A stretch of DNA of 64,000 bases, from the NCBI GenBank assembly GCA_009885995.1, contig VFJQ01000048.1, forward strand, positions 21,865-85,864, written 5' to 3'. Positions 26,522 to 39,164 of the stretch are shown here, piece by piece (positions within the stretch are counted from its first letter, which is position 1; every line of letters begins with the position of its first letter). The notes beneath the pieces were generated by a model. That model did not search any database and was not told the origin of the DNA. It was given only the letters and a program-made list of their open reading frames with translations. Position numbers and translations under genes: made by a program. This DNA is from Verrucomicrobiota bacterium. GTDB taxonomy: Bacteria > Verrucomicrobiota > Verrucomicrobiia > Chthoniobacterales > Chthoniobacteraceae.

Positions 26522-29481
26522 TTGAGTTCTTCGATGAAGGTGAGCAAGTCCGCCATGCCTTGCACATCGAGACCGGTTTCGAGTCCCTCGGGCATGAGGC
26601 TGTGACCGTCGGAGCTGCTGCTGGCGATATTGCTCCGCGGGATCGTCTGCTCGATGCCGCCGAGCGTGCGGATCGTGAGGCTGCTCGCGTCGTCTTTTGA
26701 AATGACGCCGGTGAGCGTCTGCCCGTCTTTGGTATTCACGACGTAGGCGATGAACTGCGAAGCGACTTCCTTGTTCGGCTCAAGGATCGCGGTGAGCAAC
26801 GCGTCGCGGCCCTTCGTCTTCACGGTGATGAGATCGGGGCCGACTTCCATCCCCTGTCCCGCGGCGCGGTGGCACGTGAGGCAGCGCGCGAGGTATTGCG
26901 CCTGGCCCCGCGCAGCGTCGCCCTTCGTAGTCAGCGCGGGTTTAAACTTCGCCGTCATCTCCGCACGCGATGGCGGGAGCACTGAGGCGAGCACGTTCTT
27001 CGCGAGCGCCGCGATCTTCGCGTCCTTGTGCTGTGCGAGGCTTTGCACCTGCGAAGCGGAGAGGTCGCTTGCCTTGATCGCTCCCGACTGAATCGCCGCG
27101 AGCAGCTTCGTCGTCCGCTCGTCGCGCGCGATGAACGCCGCGAGCGCGGCGTCCATGGCTTTCGGGCCGTAGTGCGGCCAGTGATCGAGCAGCGTCTTCG
27201 TCACGTCGGCTGACGATTGCTGCGCGAGCGTCTTGATCGCCGCAGACTGGACGGAGTCGGGCTGGCCTTTCGCGAGGCAGGTCTTCAAGGCGTCACTCGA
27301 TGTGAACGCGAGCAACTCGATCGCATCGAGTCGCGCGGCAGTCGCAGCTTTCGCATCGGCGGCGGTCGTGGCCGCCTTGGTGAAGACGGCGGCAAGTTTG
27401 TGATCCGAGTCGGCCTTCTCGATCGTCGCGCCCGTGCGGCGGAGACCGTCGCCGAGCGCGCGAAGCCAGAGTGGGTTCGCGCCACGCTGCGCGATGAAAT
27501 CGATCAAGTCGGGCACGCCGCTCTTCGTCGCTGCGCGAATCTCAATCAGTTTCGCGACGAACGGCGTGGCGTCAGTCATTTGCAGCGGCAGCGCATTTAC
27601 GATTGCCGGCGGATTGCTGAGGATCGCGGCGGAGATCCATTTATCGGCGTGGTCCTTCGCAGCGAGGCGCGTGAGAGCGGCAGCGTCGTTGACTCGCAGC
27701 GCGACTTGGAAGCGCACGCGCGGGCTGGGGTCATCGACCAGAGCCTGTAGGGCAGGCGCTCCGCCTGCCGAGGCCGGGGCGTTCCCCGCGGCAAGCGGGG
27801 CGCTTGCCCTACAGAGCGTCACCGCGCGCTCGCGCACGAACCACTCGTTGTCGCGCAGCGCGCGGTCGATCGTCTCGTCGCTCAGCGCGCCGAGGCCGGA
27901 GAGGACGCCGAGCGCGTGGAACTTCGCGAGCGCGGCGCTCGGCTTTTGGAAAAGCGCGTCGAGCAGCGACACGGCGGCTTTGTCCTGCCGCTCGTAGATC
28001 AAGCGGGCGGCGGTGTCGCGGTGCCAGCCGTTCGGGTGCGCGAGCGTTTCCACGAGTTCAGCGGTGCTCGCTTTGCCGAGCGCGACGGCGCCGCGGCGCT
28101 GCCAAGCCTTATCCTCGGGGATGATGCGGTAGATGCGGCCGCGATCATTCCCGTTGTTCAGGTCGATGAACTTCTTGATCTCGTCCGGGATGCTGTGCGG
28201 ATGCTCGATCACCTCGCGATACATGTCGCAGATGTGCAGGCAGCCGTCGGGCGCGTTGGCGAAGTTCACCACACGCACCCACGTGTCCTTACTCGCGGCG
28301 AACTCGAAGCCGTTCTCGTCGTCGGGACGACGACCGATGAGGCTCGCGCCGTCGGGGAAGATTTTCTTGCGGTGCACGAGCTGGCCGCCGGCATCGCCGC
28401 TGAACGTGTTGTTCACGAAGTCATCGCCATACGCGTCGCCGCGAAAAACCGACGTGCCCGTCGCGCCGGTGAAGTATCCGCTCACGCGCCCGCCGCCTTC
28501 GACCGCGCCTTTCACCACGCCGGCGATGCGCCAGCGTGTGCGGATGATGCGCCACGGTTCGTCCGGGCTCAGTCGGAAAACTTCCGCCGCGCCGCCATCC
28601 GCGGCGATGCTCTGGCGCGCGGGCGGCATGGTGAAGAACGGATTCCGCTCCGCGAACTTGTCGTCATAGACCCACGTCTGGAGGTGGTCGGAGTTCGAGC
28701 AGCCGAACTTCCGGCCGTAGTTATCGAAGCTCATTCCATACTGCGCGCCGCCGGCTTCGAAGCCGAAGTCGTGCGTGCGCGGGTCGAACCAAAAATTGCG
28801 CCCGCCGATTTCCTGCGCGGGCACGTCGGGCCGCTTGGGGCACGCGATCATGCCGCGATTCCCCGTGCCGGAGAGCATGTGGATGCGGTTGTCCTGTCCC
28901 CATTGCATGCTGTTCATCAGGCCCTGCACGTTGAGCAGCGCGAGCCCGGTGCCGAAGCCGGTGAAGACTTTCTCGCGCACCTCGGCGTGCCCGTCGCCGT
29001 CGCGATCCTCGAAGCGCCAGATGTCCGGCGTCGCGCCGACGTAGAGCCCGCCGTTTGCCCAGATGAGGCCGGTGGGCCACGGCAGATCGTCGGCGAAAAC
29101 CTTGCTCGTCTCGTAGTATCCGTCGCCATCTTTGTCTTCGAGCATCGAGATGCGGCCGAGGTGCGGCGTCACGTCGCGCATCTCGGAGTAGTCGATCATC
29201 TCGCACACGAACATGCGTCCGTTTTCATCGAAGCAGACCGCGATCGGCGAACGCACCTGCGGCTCGTGCGCGGCGAACTGGAGCTTGTATCCCGGCTTCA
29301 CTTTCCAAGTCGCAATCGCGTCCTTCGGTTCGACGGCGGGATAACGCGGGAGGTCTTTCGCGGGATCGACCGTCACCGGGTTCTTCGTCTCGCCGTAGGC
29401 TTTCGAGTAGGTGGTCTTGGATTTCAGGCCGTCTTGGGCGAAGGCGAGCGGGGCGAGGAGCAGCAGGAGGAGGAAGCGCAT
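26518..29481 (-). CDS. PVC-type heme-binding CxxCH protein (membrane-bound dehydrogenase domain)
   Basis: 987 residues with a signal peptide (MRFLLLLLLAPLAFA). The N-terminal beta-propeller domain of the TIGR02604 type has GRMFVCEMIDYSEMRD, EDKDGDGYYETSKVFADDLP and GLIWANGGLYVGATPDIW. HEAT-like helices fill the middle, and the C-terminal TIGR02603-like cytochrome domain carries CLTCH at about residue 868 (YLARCLTCHRAAGQG). Residues about 557-579 (CRASAPLAAGNAPASAGGAP) are encoded by an inserted palindromic element (27746-27813) yet stay in frame. Function of these PVC proteins is unproven; sugar dehydrogenation with electron transfer to heme is commonly inferred. Coupled to the TPR gene. Confidence 0.92.
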   Translation of the reverse strand: MRFLLLLLLAPLAFAQDGLKSKTTYSKAYGETKNPVTVDPAKDLPRYPAVEPKDAIATWKVKPGYKLQFAAHEPQVRSPIAVCFDENGRMFVCEMIDYSEMRDVTPHLGRISMLEDKDGDGYYETSKVFADDLPWPTGLIWANGGLYVGATPDIWRFEDRDGDGHAEVREKVFTGFGTGLALLNVQGLMNSMQWGQDNRIHMLSGTGNRGMIACPKRPDVPAQEIGGRNFWFDPRTHDFGFEAGGAQYGMSFDNYGRKFGCSNSDHLQTWVYDDKFAERNPFFTMPPARQSIAADGGAAEVFRLSPDEPWRIIRTRWRIAGVVKGAVEGGGRVSGYFTGATGTSVFRGDAYGDDFVNNTFSGDAGGQLVHRKKIFPDGASLIGRRPDDENGFEFAASKDTWVRVVNFANAPDGCLHICDMYREVIEHPHSIPDEIKKFIDLNNGNDRGRIYRIIPEDKAWQRRGAVALGKASTAELVETLAHPNGWHRDTAARLIYERQDKAAVSLLDALFQKPSAALAKFHALGVLSGLGALSDETIDRALRDNEWFVRERAVTLCRASAPLAAGNAPASAGGAPALQALVDDPSPRVRFQVALRVNDAAALTRLAAKDHADKWISAAILSNPPAIVNALPLQMTDATPFVAKLIEIRAATKSGVPDLIDFIAQRGANPLWLRALGDGLRRTGATIEKADSDHKLAAVFTKAATTAADAKAATAARLDAIELLAFTSSDALKTCLAKGQPDSVQSAAIKTLAQQSSADVTKTLLDHWPHYGPKAMDAALAAFIARDERTTKLLAAIQSGAIKASDLSASQVQSLAQHKDAKIAALAKNVLASVLPPSRAEMTAKFKPALTTKGDAARGQAQYLARCLTCHRAAGQGMEVGPDLITVKTKGRDALLTAILEPNKEVASQFIAYVVNTKDGQTLTGVISKDDASSLTIRTLGGIEQTIPRSNIASSSSDGHSLMPEGLETGLDVQGMADLLTFIEELK
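27746..27813. repeat. In-frame palindromic element with three hairpins (copy A2)
   Basis: Closing stem tgtag/ctaca (27746-27750, 27809-27813). Hairpin 1 is ggcaggcg-ctc-cgcctgcc, hairpin 2 is cgggg-cgtt-ccccg (27775-27788), hairpin 3 is ggcaagcg-ggg-cgcttgcc (27790-27808). Compared with the copy at 61061, hairpin 3 carries a G-to-A and the matching C-to-T change, so pairing is kept. The 68-bp element sits inside the heme-binding protein gene and is read through without a stop. Confidence 0.85.
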
Positions 29482-29563
29482 GGGTGCAGATGAGAAAACC
29501 TCTGAGGGTCACGCGACGCTAGAGATTGTCACAGCGCACATTCTCACCTGTTCAGATACTTTT

Positions 29564-30469
29564 GTGATTTCCTCATCCATCTCCCGCCGGAACTTCCTCC
29601 TGACGACCGCCAGCACGTGCGCCGCGTGCTACGCCCAGAGCGCCGCGCCCGAGCCGGTCATCGATATCCACCAGCATACCGACTACCGTGGGCGCACCGA
29701 CGAACAGATGCTCGCCCACCAGCGCAAGATGGGCATCACGCATACCGTGCTGCTTCCCGCCGGACGGTTCTTCGGGCTCGAAGCTGGCGCGAGCGGGAAC
29801 GATCGCGTGCAGGAAGTCGTGCGCGCGCACCCGAAGGAATACTTCTTCTTCGCGAACGAGGTGCCGTATCTCAGCGACGCGCGCGACATCATCGCCGCCG
29901 GGATCAAGGCCGGCGCGCTCGGGATCGGTGAGCAGAAGTTCATGGTCGAGGCCGACTCGCGCGCGGTGCATCTCGTCGCGGAGATCGCGAAGGAGCACGG
30001 CGTCGCGGTGCTGCTGCACTTTCAGTTCGGAAAATACAACACAAGCTTCGAGCGCTTTCACACGATCCTCGAGAAGTTCCCGACCGTGAACTTCATCGGC
30101 CACGCGCAGACGTGGTGGGCGAATATCGACGCAAAAGCCGACCCACAAGTGCTCTACCCGAAGGGCCCCGTCACGCCCGGCGGCATCACGGACAAGCTGC
30201 TCGCGAACTACCCGAATATGTTCGCCGACATGAGCGCCGGCTCCGGCCTGAATGCGCTGCTCCGCGACGAAGACCACGCGCGCGGTTTTCTCGACCGGCA
30301 CCAAAACAAGCTGCTCTACGGCAGCGATTGCAACGACTCGATCGGCGAAGGCGAGAAGTGCAGCGGTGCGCAGCAACTCGCGACGATCCGCCGCCTCGCG
30401 CCGAACAAAGCCGCCGAGCGAAAGATCCTTTTCGAGAACGCGAAGCGCGTGCTGAAGCTGCCGGTGTAG
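29564..30469 (+). CDS. Amidohydrolase-family metal-dependent hydrolase
   Basis: About 301 residues from a GTG at 29564; upstream in-frame starts would run into the divergent gene. Tat-like leader SRRNFLLTTASTCAACYA. TIM-barrel amidohydrolase-2 features: first metal motif DIHQHTD (HxH), FIGHAQTWW with a metal His, and LLYGSDCNDS with the catalytic Asp. It would hydrolyse C-O, C-N or decarboxylate an unknown substrate. The stop lies in a hairpin shared with the convergent surface-protein gene. An 83-bp near-copy of its 3' end is present at 32351-32433. Confidence 0.88.
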   Translation: MISSSISRRNFLLTTASTCAACYAQSAAPEPVIDIHQHTDYRGRTDEQMLAHQRKMGITHTVLLPAGRFFGLEAGASGNDRVQEVVRAHPKEYFFFANEVPYLSDARDIIAAGIKAGALGIGEQKFMVEADSRAVHLVAEIAKEHGVAVLLHFQFGKYNTSFERFHTILEKFPTVNFIGHAQTWWANIDAKADPQVLYPKGPVTPGGITDKLLANYPNMFADMSAGSGLNALLRDEDHARGFLDRHQNKLLYGSDCNDSIGEGEKCSGAQQLATIRRLAPNKAAERKILFENAKRVLKLPV

Positions 30470-30474
30470 CGCGG
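30392..30474 (+). repeat. Direct repeat copy 1: 3' end of the amidohydrolase gene
   Basis: These 83 bp, encoding LAPNKAAERKILFENAKRV and the stop, recur at 32351-32433 with three substitutions (positions 30400, 30421 and 30452). The two copies flank the inverted surface-protein gene. Confidence 0.8.
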
Positions 30475-30488
30475 CGGCCGCGCTTACA
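30465..30488. terminator. Hairpin spanning both convergent stop codons
   Basis: The 24 bases pair as tgtagcgcgg / ccgcgcttaca around cgg, with one bulged base. The hairpin includes the TAG of the amidohydrolase gene (30467-30469) and the TAA of the surface protein gene (30484-30486). No U-tract follows, so a bidirectional terminator role is inferred from position. Confidence 0.45.
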
Positions 30489-32229
30489 TGTATTCCGCGA
30501 GCGAGCCGCCGCCCGGCGGGAAGAGGATCGCCGTGGTGTCGGTGCGCTCGCCGGGCTTGAGCGCGATCGGGAGACCGCCGAGTTTTGCGGAGACGATGTG
30601 CTCGGCGCGGACGACGGAGTTCCCGATGATCTGCCCGCCCACGGTGATGCTGGAGATCTGCGACACGATGCTCCCGTTGTCCGAGACGCCCGCGCCGGAA
30701 TCGAGGGCAGCGATCGTTGCGCTGGCGAGATTGCCGCCGATGGAGACGGAGCCGATCCGCCCGTCGGCGTTCTTGGCGGCGCCTCCCACGTTTGGAGCCG
30801 AGGTGCCGGCCAGGATCGTCGCCAGCCGGAAGGAACCTTTCACGACGATCTTGCCGATCGCCATGCGCCCGGGGCTCCCCTCGGCATAAATCCCCGGCGC
30901 GTCATCGCCGGTGCCCGTGAAATCACCGCCCACGGACACGGTGCCGATATGCTTGGCGAAGATCTCGACATTGTTCCGGTTGCTGAAATCGTCCCCGGAG
31001 ATCCCAACCACCGAGCCGCCGATGCTCACCGTCCCGATGTCCCCCACCGCGGAGATCGTGCAGCAGTAAGAGGCAAACCACGGCCCGGTGTTTGGGATGA
31101 CCTGGAGCACCGGCCCGATGATATTCCCGCCGATGCGCACGCTGGTGAGATTTCCGCCCGCAGCGATGCTGCTGGAACTTGAGGCGATGTAGGAATTCGT
31201 AGTGCTGTCGCGCGCGACGATCGGCCCGACGAGTGAGCCGACGATCGTCACCGAGTCGATGTTTCCACCCGCGGCGATCCGCCCCGTCTGGTCTCCGCTC
31301 CCTCCACGAAGATCACCGCCGATCTTGACCTTCCCGATCTTCCCCGAGGCCGAGATGAAGCCGGTCTGTGCGGCGCCGTCGAGGCCGTAAACCGAGCCGG
31401 CGATCGCCACGTTCAGGATTTCTGCCGCGACGATCTTCCGGTAAACGAAGTCGCCCTTCACCGTCAGCGAACCGAGCGTCCCCGTGACGGTGACGTTCGA
31501 GTAGAGCGTCCCGACGACATCCATCTTCACGATGGACTTCGCCGCAAACGACGAGTTGATCGCCCCGGCGCCGACCCGCACTTTCGCGAGGTCCGCGGTG
31601 CCGGTGATGGCCGAGTCGAGGATCGAGCCCACGATGTTCAAGTTGGCGACCGCGCCCGAGAGATCGAGGCTCACGCCGGTCATCGTGGTCACTTTGATCG
31701 TCCCGACTTTTCCCGCGAGGCTGCTCGCGATCGAGCCGTTCGCCCCCTGCGTCCCCGTGCCCCATGCGCCGAAGGTCTGCGCCGTGAGGCTCTTGATGGC
31801 GAGGTTGCTCCCGCCCGTCCCAGCGTCGATCTGGCCGAGGTCGCCGGCGATCTTTACTTTCCCCAGCCCGATCGCGGCGCCGTCCATCCCCGCGCCGTCG
31901 CTGGCCGCGGCGTCGATGTAGCCCACGTTCACGCGCCCGTCGCCGCTCGCGCCTCTTTTCACCACGGAGACCGCCAGGTCGGTCCCGGCGAAGGGATTCA
32001 CGCCGCCCACGAGCGGCACGGTGCTGAAGTCGATCTCGCGGATCGTGCCGGTGAGTCCCGCGCCGGAGAGCCGCAGCGCCGCCGTGAGTTGCGCCACGGT
32101 GCCCTTGCTTGTTTTCACCGCGACGGTGTCGCCGTCGATGTCCGTGATGTTCACCACCGCCGCGGGTGCGATACGCGCCTCGAGCGGTTCGATGGACGAA
32201 GGCTGGGCGGAGGAACGGGAGTGTGTCAT
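30484..32229 (-). CDS. Surface protein with LEARIAPA-type N-terminus and beta-strand repeats
   Basis: About 581 residues from ATG 32229 (MTHSRSSAQPSSIEPLEARI); an ATG seven codons upstream (32250) is possible. The IEPLEARIAPA segment is a recurrent N-terminal signature of large exported PVC proteins. The rest is low in charge and built of short beta-strand repeats such as KVKIGGDLRGGSGDQTG, NIDSVTIVGSLVGPIV, NLTSVRIGGNIIGP, DIGTVSIGGSVVGISGD and RIGSVSIGGNLASATI, suggesting a parallel beta-helix (GSV.IGG periodicity). Probably cell-surface. It lies inverted between the amidohydrolase gene and a scrap of that gene's 3' end. Confidence 0.85.
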   Translation of the reverse strand: MTHSRSSAQPSSIEPLEARIAPAAVVNITDIDGDTVAVKTSKGTVAQLTAALRLSGAGLTGTIREIDFSTVPLVGGVNPFAGTDLAVSVVKRGASGDGRVNVGYIDAAASDGAGMDGAAIGLGKVKIAGDLGQIDAGTGGSNLAIKSLTAQTFGAWGTGTQGANGSIASSLAGKVGTIKVTTMTGVSLDLSGAVANLNIVGSILDSAITGTADLAKVRVGAGAINSSFAAKSIVKMDVVGTLYSNVTVTGTLGSLTVKGDFVYRKIVAAEILNVAIAGSVYGLDGAAQTGFISASGKIGKVKIGGDLRGGSGDQTGRIAAGGNIDSVTIVGSLVGPIVARDSTTNSYIASSSSSIAAGGNLTSVRIGGNIIGPVLQVIPNTGPWFASYCCTISAVGDIGTVSIGGSVVGISGDDFSNRNNVEIFAKHIGTVSVGGDFTGTGDDAPGIYAEGSPGRMAIGKIVVKGSFRLATILAGTSAPNVGGAAKNADGRIGSVSIGGNLASATIAALDSGAGVSDNGSIVSQISSITVGGQIIGNSVVRAEHIVSAKLGGLPIALKPGERTDTTAILFPPGGGSLAEYM

Positions 32230-32350
32230 AGGTCGGCTAGGTGGGGACATCGCCCGCGCCTGTCAAGCGATGCTCTGAAGTCGCAATCGCCGCGAGCATC
32301 GGACGTGGCGCGAGCGGAAACGAACGCGCACAGTAGGTCGCGCGAGCCGG

Positions 32351-32433
32351 CGCCTCGCACCGAACAAAGCCGCCGAGCGGAAGATCCTTTTCGAGAACGC
32401 GAAGCGCGTGCGGAAGCTGCCGGTGTAGCGCGG
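32351..32433 (+). pseudogene. Partial second copy of the amidohydrolase 3' end (direct repeat copy 2)
   Basis: It encodes LAPNKAAERKILFENAKRVR, then KLPV and a stop at 32426-32428, the same as the amidohydrolase C-terminus except Leu to Arg. 80 of 83 bases match 30392-30474. No upstream amidohydrolase sequence is left beyond weak resemblance, so this is a remnant of a tandem copy or a duplication made when the inverted gene was inserted. Confidence 0.75.
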
Positions 32434-32560
32434 AAAAGCTCGAGCCGCACCGGGCGGGAGTGCGGCGGTGGCTGCGGCGGCTTTCGACGCCGCGCCGGTG
32501 GGGAAAGGCGCGGCGGACGTGGCTTTCGGCGCGTTTGAAGTTCCTTTTGCTGCGGCGAGC

Positions 32561-32644
32561 CTCACCTTTGGAGCGCCTCCGCTTACCTTTGGGGCGTCTC
32601 CCCTTACCTTTGGAGCGCCGCCAATTACCTTTTCCGTGACGGAA
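32561..32644. repeat. 21-bp tandem repeat, four units
   Basis: Units start at 32561, 32582, 32603 and 32624 with cttacctttggagcgcc-like sequence (ctcacc, cttacc, cttacc, attacc heads). The period of exactly 21 keeps a LTFGAPP peptide frame, but no credible gene uses it. The fourth unit diverges and merges into the following hairpin. Confidence 0.75.
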
Positions 32645-32649
32645 AAGGT
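32627..32649. terminator. Perfect 10-bp hairpin downstream of the kinase gene
   Basis: accttttccg-tga-cggaaaaggt pairs perfectly. A second, weaker hairpin (ctgaaaa/ttttcag, 32682-32700) lies closer to the kinase stop. Either could end the kinase transcript on the minus strand; neither has a clear U-run, so this is tentative. Confidence 0.4.
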
Positions 32650-32763
32650 CTTATCCGTCGCGCATGAAGCGACCGAAACGGCTGAAAAGGCCGTTTTCAG
32701 AGATTCGCCAGATTTGTGCCTGCTGGAACTCCCTCGGGCAACGGAGAGCGGAAGTATCGACGC

Positions 32764-36846
<4,083 letters not shown>

Positions 36847-36913
36847 CCAGCCCTGATACCGACGCTCCGGCCTCCGTCCAGCGCGACTCTGCGTCGCCGC
36901 CGGGCAGCACGGC

Positions 36914-37612
36914 TCAGCTCGTCGCGCAGAGTAGCGCCGTCATCTCTTGATCCACGTCGTTAGGATCGGCGATTGTGTCGGCGACGATCGCGCGCAGCAG
37001 GTCGCGGTAGCGCTTTCGAAAATCGAACACCGCGACGTGCAGCGCGCCGGAAGACATGCCGGCCTTGGGCGCGATTTCTTCGTAGCGATCCTCGCCGCCC
37101 TCGAAGCCAAGGAAGGGCAGCAGCACGGTGAAGAGTGGCTCCTTCCCACCCGCGGCATATTCGCGCCGGAGGGACTCGACCGTGAACTCCAGCACCGTCA
37201 GCGCCCAGCGGCGCTGGAATACCGTGTCCGGGTCGCGCTCGGGCTCCTTCGCGAAGCACTCCTCCGCCCATGAACGCGAGAGCGTGATCGGTGGGTTCGG
37301 GCCCGGCTTCACTCCGCCCGTCGCGAGCCCGCGCAGCCGCACGAGCAGCCACTCGCGCATCCGCGACGCGCCTTCGTCCGTAGGAGTCGGCGGCTCCTTA
37401 TCGCGCCAGCGCGTGAAGCTCGCCTCAGTCGCAATCGCCGCTTTTTCCGCCGACAAACCCGCGCGCCGCCACCACGCATAGACGGGATACCAGTAGCTCG
37501 CCGCGATCTCGTGAATGGCCTGCCGCACCGCGGTGGCATCGCCGGACAAGGCGGTGGCCCAGTGCCGCGGCGGCGCCGATGCATCAGGCTGTGGATTGGA
37601 TATCAAATTCAT
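36914..37612 (-). CDS. ECF-type RNA polymerase sigma factor
   Basis: 232 residues from ATG 37612 (MNLISNPQPDASAPPRHWAT); the frame runs further upstream but has no better start. ASYWYPVYAWWRRAGLSAEK resembles sigma region 2 of the planctomycete/verrucomicrobial ECF group linked to Ser/Thr kinases, and the C-terminal half (GMSSGALHVAVFDFRKRYRD with RDLLRAIV) resembles region 4 with its helix-turn-helix. It is followed 67 bp later by the kinase gene on the same strand, a pairing known for these ECF groups. Targets unknown; a tandem 15-bp repeat lies upstream. Alternative: a diverged member that lacks a full region 4. Confidence 0.8.
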   Translation of the reverse strand: MNLISNPQPDASAPPRHWATALSGDATAVRQAIHEIAASYWYPVYAWWRRAGLSAEKAAIATEASFTRWRDKEPPTPTDEGASRMREWLLVRLRGLATGGVKPGPNPPITLSRSWAEECFAKEPERDPDTVFQRRWALTVLEFTVESLRREYAAGGKEPLFTVLLPFLGFEGGEDRYEEIAPKAGMSSGALHVAVFDFRKRYRDLLRAIVADTIADPNDVDQEMTALLCATS

Positions 37613-37655
37613 AGGCAGCGGGAGCGCTGCGTAGCAGTCCGCTCGCGCGAGCGCA

Positions 37656-37685
37656 AGCGCCCGGGAAACCAGCGCCCGGGAAACC
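37656..37685. repeat. 15-bp tandem direct repeat in divergent promoter region
   Basis: agcgcccgggaaacc occurs twice back to back (37656-37670 and 37671-37685), between the ECF-sigma start (37612, minus) and the sulfatase start (37737, plus). The ggaaacc part recalls ECF -35 elements, so it could be a promoter or operator repeat; this is inference. Confidence 0.5.
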
Positions 37686-37736
37686 TGCGCTTCCCGGCAG
37701 GTTCTCCGCGCGCGGTTTCGCGCTGAAAGGTGTGGG

Positions 37737-39164
37737 ATGAATCCGCGCCCGGCTCCCCCCATCATCCGCGTCTCGCTGCTCGCGCTGATGTGCATTGCAG
37801 CGACCGCTTTCGCCACGGAGCCGAAGCCGAACTTCGTCGTCTTCTTCGTCGATAATTTCGGCAACGGCGACCTCGGCTGCTTCGGCTCGACGCTGCACCG
37901 CACACCGCACGTGGACCGGCTCGCGGCGGAGGGGACGAAGTTCACGAGCTTCTACGTGGCGAGCGGCGTCTGCACGCCGAGCCGCGCGGCGCTGATGACG
38001 GGTTGCTATCCGCTCCGTGTGAATATGCACGAGAGCGGGACGAAGACGGCGGTGCTGCGCGCTCTCGACAAAAAGGGGCTGAACCCCAGCGAGACGACGA
38101 TCGCCGAGACGCTCAAACAGGCGGGCTACGCGACGGGGATTTTTGGCAAGTGGCACCTCGGCGATCAGCCTGAGTTTCTGCCCACGCGGCAGGGCTTCGA
38201 TGAGTTCTTCGGCATCCCCTACTCCGATGACATGACGAAGGACAAATTCCCCAACACCTGGCCGGAGCTGCCGCTGATGCGCGGAGAAAAGGTGATCGAG
38301 GCGCCGCCGGACCGCGACTATCTCGTGCAGCGGACGACCGAGGAAGTGATCGCATTCATGGAGCGGCACAAGGCGCGGCCGTTCTTCGCCTACATCCCGC
38401 ACACGATGCCGGGCTCGACTGCGCATCCGTTTTCGAGCCCGGCCTTCCGCGGCAAATCGAAGAATGGCGACTACGGCGACAGCGTGGAGGAGCTGGACTG
38501 GAGCACCGGCGAGATCATGGGTGCGCTGAAGCGACTGGGCCTCGATGAGCGCACGCTGGTCGTGTGGACTTCGGATAACGGAGCGGTGAACCGCGAGCCG
38601 ACGCAGGGCAGTTGCGCGCCGTATCGCGGGATGGCTTACGACACGAGCGAGGGTGCGATGCGGATGCCGTGCGTGATGCGCTGGCCGGGAAGGATCGCCG
38701 CAGGGAGGACGAACGACGAGGTATGCTCGACGATGGATTTGCTGCCGACATTTGCCGCGCTCGCGGGCGCGCCGCTTCCGACAAATCCGATCGACGGCCA
38801 CGACATCCGCTCGCTGCTCCTCGGCGATGCGAGTGCGAAGTCGCCGTGGGATGCGCGGGGCTTTGCCTACTACCGCATGGAGCAACTCCAGGCGGTGCGC
38901 TCGGGCGGCTGGAAGCTCTACCTCCCGCTCGAAACTAAATACGTCGCGCTCAATCGCAGGACCGAGCCAGCGAAGCTCGAACTCTACGACTTGCGCGAAG
39001 ATGTGCATGAGGACCGCGAAGTCGCGTCCGAGCACCCGGAGATCGTGGAGCAGCTCACGGCGCTGGCGGAAAAGGTCCGCGCGGAGATCGGCGATGTGGA
39101 CCGTCCGGGCTCGGGACAGCGGCCCGCGGGGTGGGTCGAAAACCCAAAGCCGCTGCTGCCGTGA
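37737..39164 (+). CDS. Secreted arylsulfatase-type sulfatase
   Basis: 475 residues with a signal (VSLLALMCIAATAFA). Formylglycine-type sulfatase: the C79-T-P-S-R83 motif in SGVCTPSRAALMTG is the Cys-type FGly consensus (CxPSR), followed by GIFGKWHLG. The metal site near the N-terminus reads FVDNFGNGD, and TSDNGAVNREPT supplies the later Asp-Asn pair. It would remove sulfate esters, probably from polysaccharides. The stop overlaps the next ATG (TGATG at 39162-39166). Confidence 0.93.
   Translation: MNPRPAPPIIRVSLLALMCIAATAFATEPKPNFVVFFVDNFGNGDLGCFGSTLHRTPHVDRLAAEGTKFTSFYVASGVCTPSRAALMTGCYPLRVNMHESGTKTAVLRALDKKGLNPSETTIAETLKQAGYATGIFGKWHLGDQPEFLPTRQGFDEFFGIPYSDDMTKDKFPNTWPELPLMRGEKVIEAPPDRDYLVQRTTEEVIAFMERHKARPFFAYIPHTMPGSTAHPFSSPAFRGKSKNGDYGDSVEELDWSTGEIMGALKRLGLDERTLVVWTSDNGAVNREPTQGSCAPYRGMAYDTSEGAMRMPCVMRWPGRIAAGRTNDEVCSTMDLLPTFAALAGAPLPTNPIDGHDIRSLLLGDASAKSPWDARGFAYYRMEQLQAVRSGGWKLYLPLETKYVALNRRTEPAKLELYDLREDVHEDREVASEHPEIVEQLTALAEKVRAEIGDVDRPGSGQRPAGWVENPKPLLP

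Larger units (their letters stand above)
32251..32763. other. 513-bp non-coding stretch: amidohydrolase scrap, tandem repeat, hairpins
   Basis: No gene is supported here. It holds the 83-bp partial copy of the amidohydrolase 3' end, four 21-bp repeats (32561-32644) and two hairpins. An open + frame from 32468 runs into the kinase gene antisense; its repetitive composition (LTFGAPPLTFGASPLTFGAP) comes from the tandem repeat, and I do not call it. Confidence 0.6.
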
